DNA of 7,172 nt from CAZLQR01 sp964404095 (GTDB lineage: Bacteria > Patescibacteriota > Microgenomatia > UBA1406 > GWC2-37-13): contig CAYOIN010000026.1 in assembly GCA_964404095.1 (NCBI GenBank), positions 1 to 7,172 of the forward strand. The letters are read 5' to 3'. This document shows, in pieces, positions 1 to 3,802 of this stretch. The notes under the pieces were generated by a model that did not search any database, was not told the origin of the DNA, and worked only from the letters and a program-made list of their open reading frames with translations. The position numbers were made by a program, and so were the translations under genes. The stretch's first letter is position 1. Every line of letters begins with the position of its first letter.

Positions 1-85
1 TTACCAGAGCGCGGAAGGTTCCCGGATTTTCGATAACCTCAGCTCCCGGTCGTGGCGCGAATGTTGTTTTCTCTGTTCCTGCCAT
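1..85 (-). CDS. N-terminus of an unidentified protein, cut by the window edge
   Basis: The minus strand reads open from an ATG at 85 to the window edge: 28 codons beginning MAGTEKTTFAPRPG and continuing through an EVIENPGTF segment. The start lies 11 bp after the stop codon of the upstream Arg-rich gene, which suggests co-transcription. There is no Shine-Dalgarno site before it, only an A/T-rich stretch. The residue composition (Gly, Pro, Glu, Thr, few Cys or Trp) looks like real protein rather than an antisense shadow. I recognise no family in these 28 residues and give no function. The gene continues beyond position 1. Confidence 0.5.
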   Translation of the reverse strand, partial: MAGTEKTTFAPRPGAEVIENPGTFRALV

Positions 86-96
86 ATATTTTTCAA

Positions 97-450
97 CTAC
101 TTTTTAAAACCAGGTCTCCCTTCACTGTCATACCGAATGACGGTATCATAATGCCGTCTCCCATCTGGAGTCGTGCAGAGTCGATACACAACACCTGGTC
201 TCATCCAGTGTGCGGTATAGGTCACCTCAACTCCGGTCGGTTTCTTCATATTTTTTGGGACGCGATCTGGTGCAACCGGAGTGGCTCTTCGCAATATCCT
301 TCTCACGCGTTGTTCAGCGATTGGTCGATCTTGCTCGAGCATACCGGCAGCGGTCATAAATGCGTTAATGATGGAGGGACTAATCGTTGCAGGTGGATTG
401 GGTCTGCGACGGTCCACGGCGCGATGTCTCGATACTTCTGTGAGTGTCAT
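97..450 (-). CDS. Hypothetical Arg-rich basic protein, 117 aa
   Basis: Unrecognised protein of 117 residues. It is strongly basic, with about 18 Arg, including clusters at RHRAVDRRR near residues 8-16 and RVRRILRR near 47-54. A short helical stretch around residues 26-55 (Ile/Ala/Met/Glu/Arg-rich) is followed by a Pro/Lys segment and a probable beta-rich C-terminal half (VEVTYTAHW, GVVYRLCT, HYDTVIRYD). No signal peptide or membrane segment is visible. The start ATG at 450 is only 11 nt beyond the U-run of an intrinsic terminator and has no Shine-Dalgarno site, so expression probably depends on transcription reading through that terminator. The opposite strand is also open here, but that product is Trp/Cys-rich and runs through the terminator, so I prefer the minus-strand gene. 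Nucleic-acid binding is possible from the charge, but that is only a guess. Confidence 0.6.
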   Translation of the reverse strand: MTLTEVSRHRAVDRRRPNPPATISPSIINAFMTAAGMLEQDRPIAEQRVRRILRRATPVAPDRVPKNMKKPTGVEVTYTAHWMRPGVVYRLCTTPDGRRHYDTVIRYDSEGRPGFKK

Positions 451-461
451 ATTTGCTACAT

Positions 462-487
462 AAAAAAACCCGCCGGTGTTTGGCGGG
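462..487 (-). terminator. Strong intrinsic terminator ahead of the Arg-rich gene
   Basis: On the minus strand CCCGCC (487-482) pairs with GGCGGG (474-469) in an all-GC 6-bp stem with a 7-nt loop, followed at once by seven U (468-462). It lies downstream of cysS and immediately upstream of the 117-aa gene, so it can end both cysS read-through transcripts and the short transcript starting near 580. Its 5' arm can pair instead with an upstream copy of GGCGGGA (528-522), which makes it a candidate conditional terminator. Confidence 0.85.
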
Positions 488-529
488 AAACTTGGTCAAA
501 GGTTAATTCTTTTACCTCATATCCCGCCG

Positions 530-580
530 TTAGGCGAGAATAATAAGGAGTCCGAGGACTGAATTAACCTGTGATTTCAT
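530..580 (-). CDS. Possible 16-residue leader peptide rich in Leu/Ile/Val
   Basis: Short minus-strand frame from ATG at 580 to TAA at 532-530, encoding MKSQVNSVLGLLIILA. Eight of 16 residues are branched-chain, with consecutive codons Leu-Leu-Ile-Ile-Leu just before the stop. The ATG lies exactly 6 nt after a TATACT -10 box. This is the geometry seen at three other genes here, and the 20 bp covering the -10 box and start are identical to those of the gene starting at 3763. That supports leaderless translation. The frame overlaps the attenuator arms, so its translation would affect RNA folding. The composition resembles ilv/leu leader peptides and also hydrophobic ribosome-arrest peptides, but nothing nearby is a branched-chain biosynthesis gene. 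At this length, chance cannot be excluded. Confidence 0.45.
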   Translation of the reverse strand: MKSQVNSVLGLLIILA

Positions 581-594
581 TGGTATAGTATATC
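575..594 (-). repeat. 20-bp direct repeat, copy 1 (promoter plus start codon)
   Basis: Exact match to 3758-3777, in the same orientation relative to the minus-strand reading frame. It covers the TATACT box, the 6-nt spacer ATACCA, the ATG and the following AAA codon. The flanking bases diverge immediately on both sides. Confidence 0.8.
587..592 (-). promoter_or_regulatory. -10 box TATACT for the leader transcript
   Basis: TATACT on the minus strand, 25 bp beyond the cysS stop codon. It predicts a transcription start near 580, on the A of the leader ATG. No good -35 lies at 16-18 bp; a TTGACT at 620-615 is 22 bp away, which is too far. The box is part of a 20-bp sequence (575-594) repeated exactly at 3758-3777. 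Confidence 0.5.
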
Positions 595-616
595 CTACGA
601 CTGCTCAATATGAAAG

Positions 617-2026
617 TCAATTTGTTTTTTTCTTGAGCGAAGTGCCATTGATACCGTCGAGTACGATAAATCCCTGTGCCTCAATCTTCTGTTTTAGCTC
701 ATCGCTGAGTGCAAAGTTTTTCTCGGCTCGAGCATGGTCACGCTCCAACCTGAGTTGTGCCACTTCGTCTGGAAGTTGATCTTCTTTCACATTCCGTAAA
801 TCAAGTCCGAGCACCGTATCAAACTCGTAGAGGAGATCGAGTTTATCCTCGGATGGGATGTTTGATTTGAGCATTGACCATACAACCGCTACAGCCTGTG
901 GCATCTGCAGATCGTTCTCGAGCGCTTGGGCAAACTGATTCCGGTACTCGTCTACCTGCTGGAGTTTCTCTTCTGATAGTGCCTGTCGTTGTGTCTGCGC
1001 TCGAAGGGAAAGAACCTGTTCTCGTAGTTTTTGGAGCGCTGTCTGCGCTGCCTGTACAGACTCCCAAGTAAAGTTCATCTCCTGTCGATAACTGGTTTGC
1101 AAAAAAAGCATGCGAAGTGCTACCGGATCAATCTGTCTACTCCGTACATCCTCAATGGTATAAAAGTTGTTCAGCGACTTACTCATCTTTGCACCGTCTA
1201 CGAGAAGGAATGCATTATGAAACCAAACTGACACAAACTGCTTTCCCGTAGCTGCCTCCGACTGAGCAATTTCATTCTCATGATGTACCGGGATATGATC
1301 GATACCACCGGAATGAATATCGATTGTTTCACCGAGATACTTCATACTCATCGCGGAACACTCGATATGCCACCCGGGGAATCCTTCACCCCACGGTGAG
1401 TTCCAGTGCATCTGATGATCTGCAAATCTTCCGACGAGTTTGAACCAGAGCGCAAAGTCAGCGGGATGTTTTTTTTCAGGATCCACGTTCACCTCATCAC
1501 GTACCCCCTGCATTTTCTCCGCAATATTCTGACGCGACAATTTTCCATACCCCTGAAACTTTATCGTATCGAAGTAGACCGCCTGCTCGGTTTCATACGC
1601 AAAGCCTTTCTGTACCAGTGTATTAATACATGAAGTCATGTCTGTGATATGGTCGGTTGCTTTGCAGGTTGTTGTTGCCGGAAGCACATTGAGCGCCTTC
1701 ATCGTGTCGAAGAAATTACCGGTGTAAAACTCCGCAACCTCCCAGACGGTCTTACCAGATTTTTGCGCTCCTTTTTCTAACTTATCCTCTCCTTCATCGG
1801 TGTCGCCCGAGAGGTGTCCGACATCGGTGATGTTCATTACGTGATTCACCGAGAAACCGAGGTAGGTAAGCGCACGTTTTAATAAGTCATTATTGATGTA
1901 GGTTCGCATATGGCCGATGTGCGTGAAGTCGTAGACCGTCGGACCACAAGAATAGAACGTTACGGTTGGTGGATGAAGAGGGCTCAGTTCCTCGATCGTT
2001 CGAGAGAGTGTATTGTAGAGTTTCAT
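617..2026 (-). CDS. cysS: Cysteine--tRNA ligase (CysRS)
   Basis: Class I aminoacyl-tRNA synthetase that activates cysteine with ATP and charges tRNA-Cys in the cytoplasm. From the ATG at 2026 it is 469 residues, close to the usual length of about 460. The N-terminal block carries CGPTVYD with zinc-ligand Cys27, followed by a perfect HIGH motif (36-39). Further zinc ligands are visible in GWHIECSAMS (Cys223) and HHENE (His248, Glu252), the pattern known from E. coli CysRS. KMSKS is at 280-284, and the helical anticodon-binding C-terminal region follows from about 320. An in-frame ATG at 2038 adds four residues, MKSK. I prefer 2026 because MKLYNTLSR aligns with the family N-terminus and an extended -10 overlaps the 2038 codon. 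Neither start has a Shine-Dalgarno site. The gene follows the nuclease-like hypothetical by about 30-40 bp and has no terminator directly after it; the next one is at 487-462. Confidence 0.97.
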   Translation of the reverse strand: MKLYNTLSRTIEELSPLHPPTVTFYSCGPTVYDFTHIGHMRTYINNDLLKRALTYLGFSVNHVMNITDVGHLSGDTDEGEDKLEKGAQKSGKTVWEVAEFYTGNFFDTMKALNVLPATTTCKATDHITDMTSCINTLVQKGFAYETEQAVYFDTIKFQGYGKLSRQNIAEKMQGVRDEVNVDPEKKHPADFALWFKLVGRFADHQMHWNSPWGEGFPGWHIECSAMSMKYLGETIDIHSGGIDHIPVHHENEIAQSEAATGKQFVSVWFHNAFLLVDGAKMSKSLNNFYTIEDVRSRQIDPVALRMLFLQTSYRQEMNFTWESVQAAQTALQKLREQVLSLRAQTQRQALSEEKLQQVDEYRNQFAQALENDLQMPQAVAVVWSMLKSNIPSEDKLDLLYEFDTVLGLDLRNVKEDQLPDEVAQLRLERDHARAEKNFALSDELKQKIEAQGFIVLDGINGTSLKKKTN

Positions 2027-2036
2027 CTTAGATTTC

Positions 2037-2045
2037 ATTGTAACA
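2037..2045 (-). promoter_or_regulatory. Possible extended -10 (TGTTACAAT) for cysS
   Basis: TGT directly followed by TACAAT on the minus strand (-10 hexamer 2042-2037, with the TGn element at 2045-2043) matches the extended -10 consensus. It ends 10 nt before the ATG at 2026 and overlaps the alternative ATG at 2038. If active, it would give cysS a near-leaderless mRNA independent of the upstream gene. Evidence is sequence match only. Confidence 0.35.
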
Positions 2046-2066
2046 TCGATGGCACGGCATAGTGCG

Positions 2067-2696
2067 CTATTTTAGCTCTGGAAACTGAGTGGCAACCAAC
2101 TCCCTCGCGAAGGCACCCACGAATGGATGGGAATGGGACGATGATCGCAACCTCGTTCTTTGATCGGCGACGTGAGTGTGCGCGACGGTCCGGAATGTTT
2201 CCTCAGTAAAAATAATCTCGAGTTTCCCGTGACCAAAAAGTGGCGGAAACCGTTTTCGGAGATTTCCAACCATCTCTTCTTTATGGTGAATGTATGTTGG
2301 TAGTCGGGCGTTCGCTGCGGTTGCCGTATACTCAACAACAACTGCGTCGCCACGTCCTCCTTCTTCGATGGGGAGTATTAAACCATCTGGTACATATTCG
2401 TTTAATATTCCTCCCTGCAGCAGCGCCTGAGAAGGTAACCCGCCGTAGAGATCGAGAAAATATGAAAGTGTTTCATCCGGATCCAATAATCGAACTTTAT
2501 GACCAAGCTTTCCCCGTAACCATAGGTAACCAAGTTCTTCGTAGAGTCTACCCGTGAAGCTCCTTAAGAAATCGTAGTGATGAATCGATGGATGAGTATC
2601 AAGAAATCTTCGAGTATTTTCGATAAGTGGGGCGAATCGACTTGACGACAAAAATTGCGACCTGAATTCTTCTGGTGGTAAGATACCCTCTTTCAT
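2067..2696 (-). CDS. Hypothetical protein, possible PD-(D/E)XK-like fold
   Basis: Soluble protein of 209 residues from the ATG at 2696. A TTG at 2705 would add MRA, but it lies within about 2 nt of the predicted transcription start, so ATG is preferred. GAGAG stands just before the ATG, too close to be a convincing Shine-Dalgarno site. The family is not recognised. What is visible: a helix with YEELGYLWLRG (about 52-62) containing an acidic pair, then a Leu/Tyr-rich helical region, then NEYVPDGLILP (about 99-109), a strand VVVEYTA (119-125), and a further strand, KLEIIFTEETF (158-168). The order helix-Glu, P-D, E-x-x resembles the PD-(D/E)XK nuclease core: Asp104 and Glu122 are 18 residues apart, but Thr124 sits where the catalytic Lys is expected. 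A Lys in the next helix (HHKEE, Lys139) could replace it. It is either a diverged nuclease or unrelated. It precedes cysS. Confidence 0.7.
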   Translation of the reverse strand: MKEGILPPEEFRSQFLSSSRFAPLIENTRRFLDTHPSIHHYDFLRSFTGRLYEELGYLWLRGKLGHKVRLLDPDETLSYFLDLYGGLPSQALLQGGILNEYVPDGLILPIEEGGRGDAVVVEYTATAANARLPTYIHHKEEMVGNLRKRFPPLFGHGKLEIIFTEETFRTVAHTHVADQRTRLRSSSHSHPFVGAFARELVATQFPELK

Positions 2697-2713
2697 TGCT
2701 CTCAATTGCAGGC

Positions 2714-2743
2714 ATTATAGAGAGTCGAGAAAAAATTTTGCAA
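2714..2743 (-). promoter_or_regulatory. Promoter for the nuclease-like hypothetical (and cysS)
   Basis: Minus strand: -10 TATAAT (2719-2714) and -35-like TTGCAA (2743-2738, four of six matches to TTGACA) with an 18-bp spacer. Predicted start near 2707, about 11 nt before the ATG at 2696. It lies between the tRNA-Pro 3' end and the gene. Confidence 0.6.
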
Positions 2744-2753
2744 GCGATGTTGC
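2730..2753 (-). terminator. Weak candidate terminator after tRNA-Pro
   Basis: Just downstream of the tRNA, GCAA (2753-2750) and TTGC (2743-2740) can form a 4-bp stem around a 6-nt loop, followed by four A and then six U (2735-2730). The stem is short and the A-tract separates it from the U-run, so efficiency is doubtful. It overlaps the -35 of the next promoter. Confidence 0.25.
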
Positions 2754-2761
2754 GGTTGATG

Positions 2762-2833
2762 TCGGGGTGCCGGGAATTGAACCCGGTGTCTCAGCGTCCC
2801 GAACGCTGCATGTTTCCGATACACTACACCCCG
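2762..2833 (-). tRNA. trnP: tRNA-Pro, anticodon CGG
   Basis: A 72-nt cloverleaf reads on the minus strand. The acceptor CGGGGTG pairs perfectly with CACCCCG, with discriminator A73. The D arm is GTGT/ACAT with GG in its loop. The anticodon stem CAGCG/CGCTG carries the 7-nt loop TTCGGGA, placing U33, anticodon CGG and G37. A 5-nt variable loop follows, then the T arm CCGGG/CCCGG with loop TTCAATT. C1-G72 together with A73 is the known identity set of bacterial tRNA-Pro, agreeing with the anticodon (reads CCG). CCA is not encoded: CAT follows A73, so a CCA-adding enzyme is required. Position 15 is U and position 48 is A, instead of the usual purine-pyrimidine Levitt pair. The gene stands alone between two protein genes with its own -10 box upstream. 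Confidence 0.95.
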
Positions 2834-2853
2834 TCGTGCGCAGCCAAGTTACT

Positions 2854-2859
2854 ATTATA
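2854..2859 (-). promoter_or_regulatory. -10 box TATAAT for tRNA-Pro
   Basis: A perfect TATAAT on the minus strand in the 41-bp gap between the coiled-coil gene's stop and the tRNA. The predicted start is near 2847, leaving a 5' leader of about 14 nt for RNase P to remove. No convincing -35 is visible; the expected position falls at the end of the upstream gene. Confidence 0.6.
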
Positions 2860-2874
2860 CGACAGATTCTACGA

Positions 2875-3414
2875 TTAATGCTTGCCGGAGCCTCTCATCT
2901 CAACGAAGTTCTCCTCTACGGCGTTCTTCTTTCTCTTCCGTTTTGCAGCAAACAAACCACCTCGTTTTTCTTTGCCTTGTGGTGCATCTGACTGTCGGGC
3001 GGCTAGTCTCCGTTTGATTTCTTCTTGCTTTTGTTGTTCCTCAGTTAACTCAGCCTCTTTCTTTTCGTGTTCTATCTGGGCTTCCTGTTTTATTGCTCGT
3101 TGTTCATCTCCCTTTACTCGATGAAAGAGACGATTACGGAGCTCAGCAAGTTTTTGTTGATCGTCAGTGGTTGCGTCTCCGCTCAACTTTTTCAGTTCAT
3201 GTTGGCCCGTTACTTTATCGACCTTCAGTGGAGTGTGGTCTGGTTGTTTTTGCTGAGCTTGTTCCGCACCCGTTTCCTGTACTCGTTGAGCGATCTGATT
3301 TTGGACAACCTCGAGTGGATTGAGTGTTCGAGCCGTTTCGACGACTGCTTTTCGAGGAATCTCTCCGAGTGTTTCGAGTGTGTCGAGGACGCGTGAGATG
3401 CGAGGTTTGGCCAT
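2875..3414 (-). CDS. Hypothetical charged coiled-coil protein with basic tail
   Basis: Protein of 179 residues, family not recognised with certainty. The N-terminal 45 residues look ordered and amphipathic (ISRVLDTLETLGEIP, then LNPLEVVQNQIAQRV). Residues 46-80 are Gln/Lys/Pro-rich and probably a linker. Residues 80-140 are a long Glu/Lys/Gln/Arg helix with coiled-coil character (KLAELRNRLFHRV onward). Residues 148-164 form a Lys/Arg-rich patch (KEKRGG, KRKRKK), and the chain ends in VEMRGSGKH. There is no signal peptide or membrane helix. The basic patch plus coiled coil suggests a nucleic-acid- or ribosome-associated cytoplasmic protein; that is inference. The start ATG at 3414 is exactly 6 nt after TATAAT, so the mRNA is predicted to be leaderless. 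It lies 40 bp downstream of the MIP18-type gene. Confidence 0.75.
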   Translation of the reverse strand: MAKPRISRVLDTLETLGEIPRKAVVETARTLNPLEVVQNQIAQRVQETGAEQAQQKQPDHTPLKVDKVTGQHELKKLSGDATTDDQQKLAELRNRLFHRVKGDEQRAIKQEAQIEHEKKEAELTEEQQKQEEIKRRLAARQSDAPQGKEKRGGLFAAKRKRKKNAVEENFVEMRGSGKH

Positions 3415-3420
3415 AGGTTT

Positions 3421-3426
3421 ATTATA
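3421..3426 (-). promoter_or_regulatory. -10 box TATAAT for the coiled-coil gene
   Basis: TATAAT on the minus strand followed by AAACCT and then the ATG at 3414. The predicted transcription start coincides with the A of the start codon. No clear -35 lies at 16-18 bp; the nearest match, TTGTAA, has only a 14-bp spacer. Confidence 0.6.
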
Positions 3427-3454
3427 CCGAGTTGTGTAGGTTACAACTGGACTT

Positions 3455-3763
3455 TTACATCATGCCGAGTTGTGCTTTTGCCTTCACGGACATCATCTTC
3501 ATGTTCCAGGGTGGGTCGAAGGTGAGTATGATCTTGGTCTTCTTCACGCCTTTTCGATACAGGGTATTCTGTACATCCTGCTCGATGAGTGGAAACAGCG
3601 GACATCCAATGGTCGTGAGCGTCATCGTAATTGTTACGAGCTGCTTGGTAATGACAACCGAATACACTAATCCAAGATCCACAATCGAGACATTGAGTTC
3701 GGGATCCTTCACGGTGCGCAGCGACCGCATGATGAGCTGCTTTGTAATTGTGGCTTTTTTCAT
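3455..3763 (-). CDS. MIP18/DUF59-family protein (Fe-S cluster assembly type)
   Basis: Small soluble protein of 102 residues, full length for a single-domain MIP18 (DUF59) protein, the family of SufT, PaaD and eukaryotic CIA2. Seen: DPE at 20-22, DLGLVY at 29-34, the strand VTITMTLTTIGCPL with conserved Cys54-Pro55, DPPW at 83-86, and the C-terminal MS-x-x-AK-x-QLG signature (91-100). Members are implicated in Fe-S cluster maturation or metal-cluster delivery. Cys54 is the conserved reactive residue. No suf or isc genes are in the window, so the partner proteins are unknown. The start ATG at 3763 is 6 nt after TATACT, predicting a leaderless mRNA. It is divergent from RNase J with only 39 bp between the start codons. 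Family assignment is firm; the exact client is not known. Confidence 0.92.
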   Translation of the reverse strand: MKKATITKQLIMRSLRTVKDPELNVSIVDLGLVYSVVITKQLVTITMTLTTIGCPLFPLIEQDVQNTLYRKGVKKTKIILTFDPPWNMKMMSVKAKAQLGMM

Positions 3764-3777
3764 TGGTATAGTATATC
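3758..3777 (-). repeat. 20-bp direct repeat, copy 2 (promoter plus start codon)
   Basis: Identical to 575-594. Here it supplies the -10 box, 6-nt spacer, ATG and first Lys codon of the MIP18-type gene. Confidence 0.8.
3770..3775 (-). promoter_or_regulatory. -10 box TATACT for the MIP18-type gene
   Basis: TATACT on the minus strand followed by ATACCA and the ATG at 3763. The predicted start is on the start codon. Any -35 at 17 bp (3798-3793) would lie on top of the -10 of the divergent RNase J promoter and matches consensus poorly. Confidence 0.55.
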
Positions 3778-3787
3778 AAGGCGATTG

Positions 3788-3796
3788 TGCTAGAAT
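3788..3796 (+). promoter_or_regulatory. Extended -10 (TGCTAGAAT) for RNase J-recR
   Basis: TGC directly followed by TAGAAT is an extended -10 element (TGn plus hexamer), which would explain the absence of a usable -35. GAGTTT follows, then the ATG at 3803, so the mRNA is predicted to begin on the start codon. It is 12 bp from the opposing -10 of the MIP18-type gene. Confidence 0.6.
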
Positions 3797-3802
3797 GAGT
3801 TT

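Larger units (their letters stand above)
462..580 (-). promoter_or_regulatory. Candidate translation-coupled transcription attenuator (leader RNA)
   Basis: Predicted leader RNA of about 119 nt between its own -10 box and the U-run of the terminator. Seen directly: arm 1, TCTCGCC (539-533), pairs with arm 2, GGCGGGA (528-522), around a TAAC loop; arm 2 also pairs perfectly over 7 bp with arm 3, TCCCGCC (488-482); the CCCGCC of arm 3 pairs with arm 4, GGCGGG (474-469), to form the terminator. A 10-bp long-range helix, AGGTTAATTC (570-561) with GAATTAACCT (509-500), encloses the 1:2 hairpin and a small AGTC-CTCG-GACT hairpin (560-549). A 16-codon reading frame covers 580-530, and its stop codon lies in the 1:2 loop. 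Inferred logic: a ribosome stalled on the Leu/Ile codons would cover arm 1 and free arm 2 for arm 3 (read-through), while a finished or absent ribosome would allow 3:4 (termination). A riboswitch or a stand-alone small RNA using the same pairings is the main alternative. Confidence 0.5.

Noticed and set aside
52..543. Plus-strand open frame of 163 codons opposite the Arg-rich gene and leader
   Set aside because: The product is rich in Trp, Cys, His and Ser, runs straight through the terminator hairpin, and has no promoter. The minus strand has a better protein, a terminator and co-directional neighbours.
530..580. Calling the leader a branched-chain amino-acid operon attenuator outright
   Set aside because: The peptide composition and arms fit, but no ilv or leu gene follows within the window, so the sensed signal is left open.
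617..2038. Possible alternative genetic code (TGA read as an amino acid, as in some Patescibacteria)
   Set aside because: cysS ends at a TGA in the expected place, and the other genes end in TAA or TAG without internal TGA at conserved positions.
2675..2991. Two plus-strand frames crossing the tRNA-Pro gene
   Set aside because: They overlap a complete tRNA and the 3' end of the coiled-coil gene, with unconvincing composition; they are shadows.
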